Positions 24,601 through 37,200 of a stretch of DNA of 64,000 bases are shown piece after piece. The translations under genes were made by a program, and so were the position numbers. Numbering within the stretch: position 1 is the stretch's first letter; each line of letters opens with the position of its first letter. The stretch is from Centropus unirufus (lineage: Eukaryota; Chordata; Aves; Cuculiformes; Centropidae): NCBI GenBank assembly GCA_013397695.1, contig VYZI01000041.1, forward strand, positions 3,935,203 through 3,999,202, given 5' to 3'. The notes under the pieces were generated by a model, which saw nothing but the letters and a program-made list of their open reading frames with translations, was not told the origin of the DNA and did no database searches.

Positions 24601-26089
24601 GCACCTCTGAAAACCAGGCCCTTTCTCAGGTACATGAAGATACGAGATCTTTATTTAAACCATCCACAACCTGTTTCACTCAAGTCTTAGAGAACTGTGT
24701 CTTAAATGCCTTAAAAAATGTTTCAAAACTAGCATTTCCAGGGCTGAGACTACCACTCCTCAGCATCACCAGCTCACCTTTCTTTTCAAAGTCTGTGTGA
24801 AAAGGGGAATCCCTTGGTCCATGCAGCAAGCCAGCTTCTGCTGCATCAACTCCATCCAGGACTACAGGTGTTGCTGTTGGCTACAGCCAGCTTTCAGCAC
24901 AGACACTAGATGCTACAGCTTTGGGGGTTCTGAACACTCAGAGAGGCTTTGACTCTCGTCCTTCAGTGTGACCAACTTCCTTTCTTAAAAAGGACTTTAA
25001 AGCCCTTTGTTATAATTAACTGTCTGTAGCATAAAGTGATTAAAGCAAAGCTGGTTCAAGTTATTTATAAACTTTTAGGACTCAACAGTTTTACAGGCAT
25101 GGTCAGAGCTCCCGAACGGTCAGACCCCACTTTCATCTATATTTTGTGATTTTTTTATTGTATGTACACAAGCAGAGTAGGCGGGACGAATCCATCAACC
25201 CCTGCAGTCCACTGTGGGTAACTGAAGGTAATATCACCTTACCTGGAATAACTTCTCTTCTTTCCCATAAAAACATACAAAGTCTTAAATGCTTAATGGT
25301 ACACCAAGGCCAGCAATCCAGGAGAATAATTTTATGGTTTAGACCAAAGGATCAAATCAAAGCATTTCATCAATTTAAATATCTGTTATTTAGAAGACTT
25401 TACTGCACCAGATACTCTCAAAGAAGGCTTGGGGTTATAAACCGAGAGGTAACACTAGTGCCATTGTAGACACTTTATTCTAAAGCACAGCTCCAGCTCT
25501 TGGTTGGTGCAGGACCAGGTTAGGCCAGGCCAGACAAAGCATCCGAGCACACTCACAGCAGCACACTGTGACGATGGAGAAGGAGTCCCACAGCTGTCCT
25601 TGCAAGGACTTGCCCTCATTCACCAAATAATGCAAAGGAACCAACAGTCGGCTGCGAAGGCAGCTCTGGAAAACACCCACAAACCCCCTCCCAGTGCAAT
25701 CACAGCCCCTTTGGGTGGCTTCGCAACCCGTCTTCTCTCCCAGTAGATAATGAGTCCAAGCAGCAACCAACCACTACATGACCCATGTCTCAACCATCCA
25801 CACTACTGCATGTGGGAAAACCTGCACCTGGAGGAGACATTGCCCTGCCCTTGAGCATTGTGCCTGTTGCTTCACTGGGGCTGCATCCAGGAGAGGCAGC
25901 CTTTGAGCAGGTGCTTGAGCCACCCGGCATCAGAGAGATGTGAGCAGATGGTGATGTGCTCTGCTTCATCCCTGCGAACAAAAACATTTTTATTATCCAG
26001 CACGGAGTGTTTGGAGGCTCAATATCTGCTGCTCTTTGCTCATGGCTGCTGGCAGAGGCATCACTGGAGGGATGTGATTTACCACCTTC
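21601..26089. other. Gene-poor stretch, no supported gene
   Basis: No supported exon. A donor-like CAG-GTGAGT at about 22068-22076 follows an open frame (21906-22208) but no matching acceptor or next exon is evident. 25480-25770 is open on both strands, which is typical of chance in GC-richer DNA. No repeat tails recognised. Confidence 0.35.
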
Positions 26090-26480
26090 ATATTTATTTA
26101 CATTTCTGTCTCAACAAGAGTGGCAATTTGCCAGATTTGGAAGTGCTTAATCGGATCTGATGGGCAGATTAATTAGTGCAGGTCACAGCACAAGTTGCCT
26201 TCCAGAAACATTAGCTTTTTTATTTATTTTTTTTGTCAAGGTAAAGCAGGAGGAGGTCAATGTCGCCAGCATGTTTTACATTTTACTGGTTGAAGTCTCT
26301 GTGGTTTTATTTAATTTCCTCTGAGTAAATGAACTTTGCTTTTATTTCTGCCATGACAATGTACTCTGAACAAAATGGTGTGGGCACACACAGAAACTGG
26401 AATGCAGAAAGACAGAAATCTTATTAATTTCCCATTCCTTCCATACTGTCCATAATAATTCTCTTCTCCCCCACCACCAT
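26090..26480. promoter_or_regulatory. Candidate conserved noncoding element with TTAATTAG core
   Basis: A non-repetitive block with evenly spread factor-site-like words: AATCGGATCTGATGGGCAG, then GATTAATTAG at about 26168-26177 (a paired/homeodomain-type core), a T-rich break, then a GC-balanced block near 26240-26280 and further AT-rich words. No open frame of note covers it. The texture is like developmental enhancers in gene deserts; this is pattern judgement without alignment. Confidence 0.3.
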
Positions 26481-26556
26481 GGTTACAGCCCCTCCAGTAT
26501 GATTCTCTTGGTATCTTTCCATCTTGAAAGAAGGTGTTTGGGAGAACTGAGCATTT

Positions 26557-26640
26557 TTATACACCCATACAAACACACACATTTATAGATATAGCCATCT
26601 ATTTTTATATACGTGTATAAATAAATATATATGTACACAG
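26557..26640. repeat. Alternating purine-pyrimidine AT/CA-rich tract
   Basis: A degenerate simple-sequence tract mixing ACACAC, ATATAT and TATACGTGTATA words. It separates the two candidate noncoding elements at 26090-26480 and 26640-26880. Confidence 0.7.
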
Positions 26641-26880
26641 AGGGAGAGGCAGACCCCATATTTGGCTAACTCTTATACCAGATTGAGCAATTATAAACTC
26701 AGCTGGATTATTCTTAATTTTCACTGGCCTGACCGAAATTTGAATGTGGCCAATTATGTATAGAGTGACAAACCAGAGAACATCGAGATTAATTTTTTAT
26801 GGGTACAGAATCATTTGCACTCCATAACCTTGGGAGCAACATGCTGCTGGGAATCAGGGACACACATTTTTGTCATGCCA
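26640..26880. promoter_or_regulatory. Candidate regulatory element with exact CArG box
   Basis: CCATATTTGG at 26656-26665 fits the SRF consensus CC(A/T)6GG exactly. Around it are AT-rich homeodomain-like cores (CAATTATAAAC, AGATTAATTT), a CAGCTG E-box near 26699-26704 and CCAATTATG near 26750. No ORF or repeat explains the block. A single CArG match is expected by chance every few tens of kilobases, so the cluster is what makes it worth noting. Confidence 0.28.
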
Positions 26881-29800
26881 CCATGGTAAACGTGAAAAGA
26901 CCTTTTGCATCTGTCACACCACAGAAGGCAGGAACGGCATAAGGAGCACCAAATAATCTCCCCAGAACACCACAGGGACCATCCTACTTTTGAATAATGG
27001 AGAAAAAATTATTTCCCCAATTTTTCTCCTTGCAGAAAGGTATAATTTTTGGACTTCAAAGAGCAAGAGTGGGCACGACCAGCATAAGGACCACGTATGG
27101 TCAAAGCATGAGGCCTGAGAAAATGTCACTGCTTGCTGTGGGGTTTGCAGAGGACGGGACTTGGCCCTTGCTGTTTCTCTAGTACAAAGCACCGCCATGC
27201 ATTTATTTACAGCTTCTGGGAACTATTAGCTGCCAGCAGGCCCAAGAGACCTCCACACAATCAAGCAAGATACCGTGAGGTGAATGCACCCAGCAGTTTG
27301 CCATGCAGATTTTCTAACTTTCTCCATTCTAACTTCTTCCAATTATGCTTATTCCCCTTTTCTCTGGCATTCAGATTTATCACAGCATTAAGAGGAAAAA
27401 GAGAAACTTTTCCCAACATTGTCAAGCATCAAGCCCATGTATCTGCACAGGTTTTTGCAGATAGATGTAAGTTGCATCCACCTGCACTTGTAGCCCTCCA
27501 GAAGTGACTCCACAGCAAGGAGCTGTGGGAGATTAGCTTACAGGACAGAAAAACAATGGAAAACTCTTTTTTTTAATGTATCTTCCAACACACACATGTC
27601 CTGAGAAAAAGAAAGAAAAAGCCTTCCACTATAAGAATGACCATAGTTCTACTGCCAAACCCCTATTCAATAAAATAAGCAGGGAACAAGTTTTCACATT
27701 TCCCTATTTACTCTGACTCATTTTATTAAGTAAGTTGAAGACGATAATTTTTACTCACGTTTATGACCACGTTTCCAATACACGTGGCACCCTATAAAAC
27801 CTACTACTGCTGCACCCCGCCCAGGGCTGAAATCCAGTTTTGCATGTATTCTGTGAATTCCGTAATGACGCATGGCAGTACCACTGTGGGTCAGGCTATG
27901 TCAATGTTTCCAATCAACCCCATTTTTTTTGCAGATGAGAGTCCCAGGAAAGGGCTTCAAATTTAGCTGGGCTTTGTTTCACACAATGGGACAAATTCAC
28001 TTTCTTCCACATTATTTAAGAAAAAAAACCCAAACCATATTGCCTTATTTTGATTAAATGAAGAGTAAGCAGTGAAGACGGAGAACCCCTGCCTTTTGTT
28101 TGAACATGTGTTTGTCTTTATCTCCAGGGGTCCCACTGAAGTGGCACAGGTGGTTACAAGATGCTAACTTTTTTCCAGGACCATACACCATGCCCATTCA
28201 GTTTTCCACTGCTGAAGCGGATGGCACAATTCATTCCAGGGCCACCTCGCCTTTTTCCACAGCAATTTATAACCACAGAACTTGCACCTGTAATTTCAAA
28301 CCCATGTTTGAACTGTGGGCAAAAGTCAAGTGTCCTCTGACTGTCATTGCCTTTGTATGCAGCCGAGTCACAGAGTAAGCAGCCATATCCTCATCAGTTT
28401 CTCAACAGAAGGAAAAAATTATTGCAGGTACAACTGGCAATATGCATCCTGTCCATACAAAGGAAAGCAATTTCTCCACTGTTTTCGATGATAGCGAAGT
28501 TTCTTAGTCCTCCTGTTAGGAGGGTAACCTTCCATGCAGCAACACAAGTGCTGGCTCAAGCTGCTGGAATGCTCCAACAACAGTGAGGATGGATTTAAGA
28601 TGTGGCCTTTAATTAAAAGGGAGTGTTTAGGCTGCAGTTTAATGATGACAATGTGAAAGTCAACACAGTTAACAGTATCGCTGCTGATCTGACTAGCAGG
28701 AAAGCCCAGCTAGCCCAGGCTGCGGGTAATTCCAGTACTTTCCCACCCCTTCACACCCACTCCATCACTTGACTCTAACTTAAAAGAACTGTTAACTTTT
28801 ATGTAAGCCACATAATCCATAGGCTCAGTCCTTCCTCTGTAATGGCAGCAGCTGTTATGTATTTCTTTTAAAATTAAAAAAAAAAAAAGCTTATGCATTC
28901 ACACCCATATTAAATTTTTCTGGGCAGGGTCTGCCTTCATGTTATGTGCTTGTACAGCATCTAATTCAATCTGGATAATAATAATAAGAAACAACTGTGT
29001 AGAAGATTGCTGTAGCAGGAACTGACACAATGGCCTACTTGAGAAGAGCCTAAATATTTTTCCAGTCCCAAACACGGGCTTCTTACCGCTTCATGAGTAC
29101 AGCCCATAGCTCCTGATCACTATTAAGGATTTGACTCCATGAGGCATATTCTTATCTGAAATTTTATTTAAATAATGAAGAATTCCATTCTTAGCACAAG
29201 TCATCCCCCTAGAGCCTACCAGAGAAGGCTCTTTACCTTTACCAGGTCAAGTTGCCTAGTTTGAAATTCACTCTCTCCATGAATATGCATGGACATTAAT
29301 GTAGAGCAACTGTCTAAATCTGCTGCTGGGGATGTGCTGCCAAGGTACAGAGGACAAACCCTGCACCTCCTGCAGAGATCACCGTTCCAGAGGTACAGGA
29401 GCTGGGTATCTGTTTCTCTCACAGCTGTAACTTGCAGATCTAATGGTTAGAGGAGGAATGCACCAGGAGCAAATCCCCCTCCACCTACACTGACACCCCA
29501 CAAGTTCGATGTACTCAGGGAACTGGTCCTCAGCTTACTGGTGCCAAACTCAGCTACCAGGATAAGCTGGACCTGCACTTGAGTGGCTAATAATTTTTTG
29601 CAGGCCACATCAAGTCTGACAAGCATTCACCACCATGAACTAAGGCAAGAACAGCCCTTCTGACTGATGTCTTTCACAGGACAAACTATTTTCCTGCTTC
29701 AGAGTCCACGGTTTAGGTTTTCTTTGTTCTATTATAGCAAATCCCACTAACATTAGTGCAAATGATACATGTAAAACCAATAATTAATCCCCAGAGGAAA

Positions 29801-32800
29801 TATTTTTAGAAGCTACATTTTATTTTGGAGGCAATTCCTTAGTACAAGAAAATTGCTGGTGCCTGAACAACAAGCAAAGAGCCTTAAATGGTTCAAGATA
29901 TCATACGTACGTATATATGCATGACATCATACATATCACCATATATACATACGTATGCATGATAAAATGAAGAATGAAAATACATGTCAGTAATTTACAG
30001 ATAAAACCCTTATAAGGATATTCTGAACTTCAGTCCAGGAAGTATTGTGGAGGTCAGCAGTACAACTGCCTATTCTCCCAGCTATTCTCTATATAACTAT
30101 TACAAGGGGCTCTCAACAACTTCATTTGCTGTGCATGACAAACCACCCTGCAACAAACTTAGAGTCATGTAGCAAAAGGACTAAACCCCCTAACAAGCCT
30201 AAAAAAGAAAAAGAATTAAAGATGTTCCCTATGCAGGTAAATGGATGATCTTATGTCCTACTCTAGAGAGAATATAGAAAATATGGCCCAGGTAAAATAT
30301 ACTGTGTTGGCTCAAATTGAGCAATTATTTTAGTGCTCTGAGTATGTGAGCCTTAATTCAGCGTGTAAGCATCTGGTACTGCTTGCAGGAATTCACTGAC
30401 TCAGCAATTGCACAGTTAAAATGGCAAAAGAAAGTAACTCAGGTTTCCAAAAGATCTGGGCATACCCTGCTCCAACCCAGAACTGTAATTCTGTCCAGTC
30501 CTCAGACCAGGAAGTAACCACAGAATTAGTAGTTGTGATCACACGGTAGGTGAATATTGATTTTAAAGAGTGGTATTCATTCAGGTTTTATCACTTGATC
30601 CCATCCTTCTCCTCATTTTTTTTTCCCCTTAACCATCCAGATTTGTTTCATTTGCATGCTCCCGTGTCTCAGAAAACATTTCTGAATTCTACAGAGAAGC
30701 GATGTCAAAGATTTTAAGTAGAAAAGGGGAAACCCTCAAAAGAAGACAACAAGCAACACACCTGCTCAGACAACAAAGCTAAGGGTAACCTCTTGGTTGT
30801 AGGAGTCTCAGCTCATGCCCACTGAGCAAAAACATGGCATCTCCCATGTGCAACTAATCTCCAAAGAAATTCTCTGAAAACCTCAGCAACTGAAAGGCTT
30901 CTCTTGGAAAAACAGAACTTGGAACTGTCTTGGAATCAACAGCTTCATTCCAGACCAAAAGGAGTAAAGAGAGTAACATAGCCTAACGAGGCTTCCAGAT
31001 GGGGCAACCATCCCCTGTCCACTTCCGTTGGTGGGATCCCGTTTTAGCAGTGTGCCGCCGGTCACAGGCTCAGTCACCCTAGCTCACAGCGCACTGCATG
31101 GCACCAAAATGCTCTTAGGAGAGTGTGGGTTTGCCTTGTTAGCCAAGGACAAAGGACATGTTCAAAAAGTCATGACTTCTGTGGTAGCAGATTTGCCCAT
31201 TCTTTTGCTGTTGTTGATGCACTGAGTTATTGAGTTGCATGAGCAACGCTGGCATGGCCTGAGCTGAGGACACTAGCCAAAAATCTTGATGTCCAGTAGC
31301 TTTAAGGCTACCCCACTTCTTCCCACAATACTTTACTCTACCATGTGCAAAGAAAGGAAGAGTCATCCCTGCAGATCTTCCAGGTGCTGGTGACCATGGG
31401 CCACACAGTATTTAAAAAACAAGAGCTTCATAGAGGCCCAGTGACCCTCTGTAACTCTGCCTCAGTGCCAATCCTAAACTGACGTGCTGCTGTAGTCCCA
31501 GTACCACAGGTCCTTTGGGCAACTACTAAACAGTCTGGAAGACGCTGTTGTCCTCAACAAATTCACAGTAGGAATTGGATAACAGTTATCAATATACCAC
31601 TGTCAGGAAAGTTTCTTCGATAAAGCCAACACTGACCATTTGACAATATAAGCAGTTTGAAGTGTTTGCTCTCATCCCTCAGCATCACCCAGAACAGAAC
31701 GATAGACTGTAACTTAGCAAGGAACCCATTTTTGATTGGTTTCAACAAACTAGTGGAGCCCATTGTAAAATCTACAAAATTCAGCCTACATCCTAAGAAA
31801 AACAGCACATTCCAAAGGACCCCCTATTTTCATAGAAAAAACAAATGATGATGTTAGTTTGATGCAGAAAAGAATTGAGGTTGTGCCAAGAAGTAAGGCC
31901 TGGAGCCACCACAGTCCCTGCAGCATTTGCTGTAGCAGGTACCCCATAGAAACGAGCGTAAAGAAGATCTGAAATAATGGAGGGAGACAAGGACAGATTC
32001 CAGCGGTGTTAGAGTGTCCATCATCCATATTAAACTAACGCAATATAGGAGGTGAACTCACAAAAACCTGCCTACCAAGCAACTCAAACTCTTACTAAGT
32101 TCCACATGCATGGGACATTAATTTAATAGGTAATAAACTACAGTAAATTAAATTAAATACATATTTCTTATTACGAGGTTTGCACTAAAGCATTACCCTC
32201 CGCAGCATTATCAGCAGCAGGATGTCTATCATTATTTAGTAGTAGCACAATCTACATCAGTGAAAAGGCAAGCAAAAGCCAAAAAGTATATCTCTCATTT
32301 AATGGGAAAACTACTGCTGTGGGAGAAATAGGACACTTGAGGTACAGAAGTCAGACTGTTGATGAGGTGACGGTGGAGACAGCAACAGCACTGGTAGGCA
32401 GGCACTGCTCCCATTGCCAACAGATGCTGTTTACAGAGTGGAACTTACTCCCAGAGAGTTCTGATAAAATGCTTTTCCACTGGGAAATGGGATGAGAGTA
32501 TTTGCTCATTTTAAATACACTGGTTAGTCATTAAGTGGCACAATTGTTTCTGATGACCTAGGACAAATTAAAACAAGTGTCTTGGAACCAAGCTGATCTG
32601 TGCCATTTCACCAGCTTCCAGAAGTATCGATTCTTCCTTAAAAGAGATCACAGAAGGGGGAATTTAAAAACATAACAGTGAGAAACAGAAAACACAGAAA
32701 TTCAGACACCAGATCAAACAAACCTATACAGACACTCAGGCTTTTCCAAATAGCTCTCCAAATCAGACAAACTTCTGCCTGGGGTACATTGGTGATGAAC

Positions 32801-33569
32801 TCCAGCAGCCACTTGCTATTCCACACCAGCTGACTGCTGCTTTCAGCCACAAGTCCAAATCTGCCTGGGGACCAGAGCAAACTTCCTCCATGCCCGCAGT
32901 ATTCCAGAGGACGAGGGAGAGAATACACACACCCAAAGAGTCACTGACAGAGGTAGAGTACATCGTAATGAAGATCAAGGACATCCTGATTACAGCAGCA
33001 AAGTGATGCTGAACATCTGTTAATGCTAGAGAAGGTACTTCAAAGAATAAGGACAGCTGGACTTCACATAAAACAAAATCACTAAGTGCTTATGTGCGAG
33101 GTTGCAAAGTGGGAAATGCAGGCTCCTGATAGCTGGACCAGAAATGGATCCACCCTGCCGTGGACAAGGTGACTTGGCAGGGAGAGCAGCACAAGCCCTT
33201 CTCACATCAGTCGTAAAACCCCCTGGCCACTCTGCTCTACCCAGGGAAGCACTCCCGGGGTGTCAGCCCCTGCCTGGGTGGTATTCAAATTATCCCCACT
33301 TCCACTTTCTATGATGTCAACTTGGTCTCCTCCCCTTCTTCCTTCTCATTCATGAAAAAATGTGCAGCCTGGGGATCAGCCGAATTTCTCTATTTGACAC
33401 TGCATGTAGCTGGAAAGTGGAATTCACACCTTCCTCTACTCCCTTCCAAGTCTCAGAAAAATTTGGATTTTCTTGTAGATTAAAAACTATTTTCACTTCA
33501 GCTCAGCACTAATGAAATCATTCATAACTATATTGCAAAACCCTTTTCTTTCAGAAATATAGGGGAAAA
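26881..33569. other. Gene-poor stretch, no supported gene
   Basis: No supported exon. Noted items: an acceptor-like T-run plus GCAG at about 27921-27934; an E-box (CACGTG, about 27782) with a TATAAAA word about ten bases after it, too little for a promoter call; an A13 run near 28876-28888; and a small hairpin-forming tract at 29900-29963. Open frames are short and featureless. Confidence 0.35.
29900..29963. repeat. ACGT/ATAT-rich imperfect inverted repeat
   Basis: Arms 29905-29919 and 29940-29954 are reverse complements with one mismatch (the GTATATATG / CATATATAC inner part is exact), separated by a 20-base loop. The tract is alternating purine-pyrimidine and could extrude as a cruciform or simply reflect simple-sequence expansion. 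Confidence 0.6.
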
Positions 33570-34200
33570 AAACCCAAAAACCCTAAGGCAGACCAGACCT
33601 CAACATTTACATTTCATGAAAAATTTGATCTGATTTTGGAATTTGGCTTTGTTGTCAGTCAGAATTAAAAGTATAAAAATGAAAACAATTTTTGTGTCAA
33701 ACATTGCTGTTGATGTTTTCAAAATATTTTGTCTCAAAAGAAACAAAACAAATACAAAGTTTTCAGTGTTTCCTGTAAAATAAATTTAAACTCTATGTGC
33801 TTTTTCCAACCTTATTGTGGATGCACAGGTAGGAGAAGCGGGTTGTGATGTGAAAGAACAATGTGAGGAATCATACAAAATGTTGGAAACTAGACCAAAT
33901 TACTGCGAATTAAACAACTCCATTTTACCTGTAGTTTTTCTACAAAATTTAGATCAAACATTTAATCAAAAGTGACAATTTCACACAGAAGAAAAATGGT
34001 TTTGACAAAGTCACATTTTTTAGTTTTCTAAACAATTCTCTGAAAGCCTGTTATTTTACACTGTCAAAACAAAAGTGTTTTGCAAGCACGGGGGACAAAG
34101 TCACCATTTTTTCATCTCACAAATATCAACAATTTACCAGCTCTCATGAAATGTTTTGATTTCAAATGAAACGGCACTGTGGGAAAATGTAGGCCTCTTC
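33570..34200. repeat. AT-rich TTTCAAAAT-type tract, possible ancient repeat
   Basis: Many variants of TTTTGATTTCAAA, TTTTCAAAATATTTTG and ATGAAAAATTTG occur on both strands across about 600 bases, for example near 33610, 33710 and 34150. This wording recalls a low-complexity-like interspersed repeat seen in reptile genomes, but I cannot name a family. No open frame covers it. A shorter piece of the same style lies at 13600-13680. Confidence 0.3.
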
Positions 34201-37200
34201 TAGTTGAAACTCTGAAAGGCACCACAAACCCCTACTCTCCAGCTAGCCAAGCGCAGTCAGCTTCGACCCCAGCCGTCAGTCCTAACCCACCATGGAAGTA
34301 GGTTTAAGACTATACAAATCAGCTAGGGCTCCAGCTTCTCTGTTGTAGCTTGTACCCTGGCTGTTGATACCAGCTTCAGTGCTCTTACGCATGCCCAAAA
34401 CATCGCTGTTTTCTCTAGATCTTCCCCTTATGTCTTCCTAAATAATCATCCTTGGGGTGAAAAAAAAGAAAAAAAACATCTAACTGATCATTATTCCACA
34501 GAAGAAGATAGTGTTTTCTTATTTAAGCCGGTTTTTGCCACACTAAAATCTTACATACATGGCAGTTGTACTTTCATTAAAAAAAAATAAAATTAAACGG
34601 ATAGAAATATTAAAGAAGGGAAAAGAAATATTTAATGAAAATAGGTCATCTATAAGAAGGACTGAGCACTTGAAAGTTTAGAGCAGGATAGAGTCAGATT
34701 CAAATAAACTGGCAAAGTCTTTTCTAAAGAAGAGCAGCCTCCACCCCCAGCGTTCTCACTGAGCCTTTCAGTACTGTCTGGCCTGACCACTCCAGCACTG
34801 TGGGCAGCTTGGGCTGGAGCAGTGAACAGAGTGATGGTGTTTTCTGGGAAGTTGCGGGGATCTATGCCCTCACTCTCACCAATGTGCAGCTACAGGAATG
34901 TATTGCAAACCACACTGTGAAGCCTTTTGTCTGGTTGCTCTCCTTTATAGTGATTGTAGCTGCCTCCTCATTCCGGCTCAGGAGCTTGAAGTGATTATAA
35001 CTTCCTCTGGAAACTTCACTCCCTGACTTTCTGATTTTTAACACCCAAATGGAACACAAATTCATATTACAAGAGTAACAGGGATTAAATAAGGCAGAAT
35101 TCATTAATGTGCCAAAAATATGTGCCAATGTGTCTCCAGCTAGTTAAAAGACAAATACACAGATTGATTTTTTTTCCTCCCAGTACATCCCACATTGCCT
35201 ATTTCCTAAAACCTTCTGTCAAATGCATAATCGACTGCTATGTCTTCAAAAATAGCACTTTTTATAATCATTCATCTAGATATTTGGGAGTAGATGTTGC
35301 ACTGTCTGTCATGCCCATGCAAGACTGGGACACAGAAAGCACAGGCATCTCTGCTGACAGTCTGGGCAGGCACTTTGTGCTGCAGTTCCCTGTGTGGGAC
35401 AGGGCCGCAGGTGGGAAAAGCTGACTGGGGGATAGACAGAAAGGGCAGCTTTGCACCAAAGGTTATGCTGGCTGATGAGCAGGCATCTGCAGTGTCCTTA
35501 CTTCTTGGCAGGTCAGGAAGAGGCTCACATGAGTCCTCTCAGGTCTGCATAAATACAAGCAATTCCTCAGAAGCCCTAGAGGCTGACAGGACCAGGAAAG
35601 GAAAGCATACTATGCAGAAAGACTTCTTTCCCAAAGGAACAACCAAGCAGAATCAAGTTTCCTTAATAGCTGCCAATAGAACACACTATCTTTCCTGCAG
35701 GATATTTTAATGTGGCAGTTCGCAAATACAGTAGGGTTGTCATTACCAAGTAAGATTTCTCTGAGCAGAAAATTAATACAATACTATCTCCTACATAGTT
35801 AGCAAAGCATCTCCATCTCCAAGGAAAGAACAGCTTGCCATTTTGAATAGAAAAAAAAACAACCCACACTAGCTTGTTTTACTTGTGAGTTCAGCAAAAT
35901 AGAAACTCCCTGTGTGTGAGGGTAGCCACGCAAAGGCAAATTTCAAGCAGGATCTCCCAGTACTGCTTTTACAACATTTGGCCAAGACTAGTCTTGCCTT
36001 CCCCTGGAGTACTGCAGCTGCCCAAAGCTGCTGCCACACGTTAGTGCTCAAATCACGGACTCATATAATCTCTGTCAGTGTCTAAGCTGAGGGGTGATTC
36101 CCTCCTGGCAAGACCATTCTTCTGGACTGTATGTTTTTGTGTAAAACCAGCCAAACTGTGCTTAACAACAGCCTACAAAGGAGAAGGGCCAAAAATTCAC
36201 AGAGACAACCCAGAGTAAGGTGGGCAGGAAACTCCTATTACAGTAGCTAGGAGTGAGTTGTGATTTTTCTTGTCTTCTTTAGTGTTCTAAGAATTACTGT
36301 AGACTTTATACTGATACCTCAGGGGAGCTGCTTATTGTATCTCATTTCCATTTTTACATTGAAATTGTGGATTGTAAAATTTACTGCATTATACATGAAG
36401 TTTAAACTCACAGCCATTAGACTCTTACAACTCTACTAATGCCACTTTTATAGGTGTTGGCTACAATCCTAGCTTACCATTTCATCAAAGAAATAGATGC
36501 AGCTCCCAGTAGTGACCAAGATTTGTGATTTAAATAAATGGGGCTTGGGAAGTGTCCCAATGAGTTTTCTTCTCAGAAAAAGAACAACCGTTAACAGAAA
36601 GAAATCTTTCTAAAAACAACTGGTAGGAAAAACACTGCTAAAGCGTAAATTATAAGGTGGTGGGAAGAAGTAGAACAAAACGGTTCCCACTTGTTTTTAA
36701 GCAACATGGAAAAAAAAAGCCCACTTAGTTGAAAACAAAATAAATAAGTTGAAGGCCAGTAAGAGGAGATCATGATTTCTTGAACTTGGTTTACTAATGC
36801 TGAAAAAAATTACATATCACTATTAAGGAGGTTTTGCATGTCTGTACTTAGAGACCAGGGCAAAATAATCATGGCTTGAGGCCAGTTACTTCTTTGGCAC
36901 AAGCCAGGTTGGTTTCATCCCTTTCCGAACTGTATCAGGCTAATCCAGCTGAGGCCTGTCCACTTGCCTCTTGGCTCTGTCCTGCTCATCTGCTGAGGAA
37001 GACATGAGGGATACGAGACCCATGCCAGCCTCTCACTGTTGGAGCTGGCTGCGGGCCCTGCCCTGTGACATGGGGCATAGTCACCTAAAACATCTCTTCA
37101 GGTACCATCTTGTTGCAAAAGGGAAGGAATAAAATGAAGTTCAGAGGCAAGCATGCTACTGCAGCCCAATTGTGTGTTCTAGCCATCTTCAAGTCCACAG

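Noticed and set aside
27782..27800. E-box CACGTG close to TATAAAA, promoter-like
   Set aside because: No transcript, exon or CpG-rich context downstream; both words are common.
35294..35710. 138-codon open frame, plus strand
   Set aside because: Product is a Ser/Cys/Gln-rich string without domains; no poly(A) or splice pairing.
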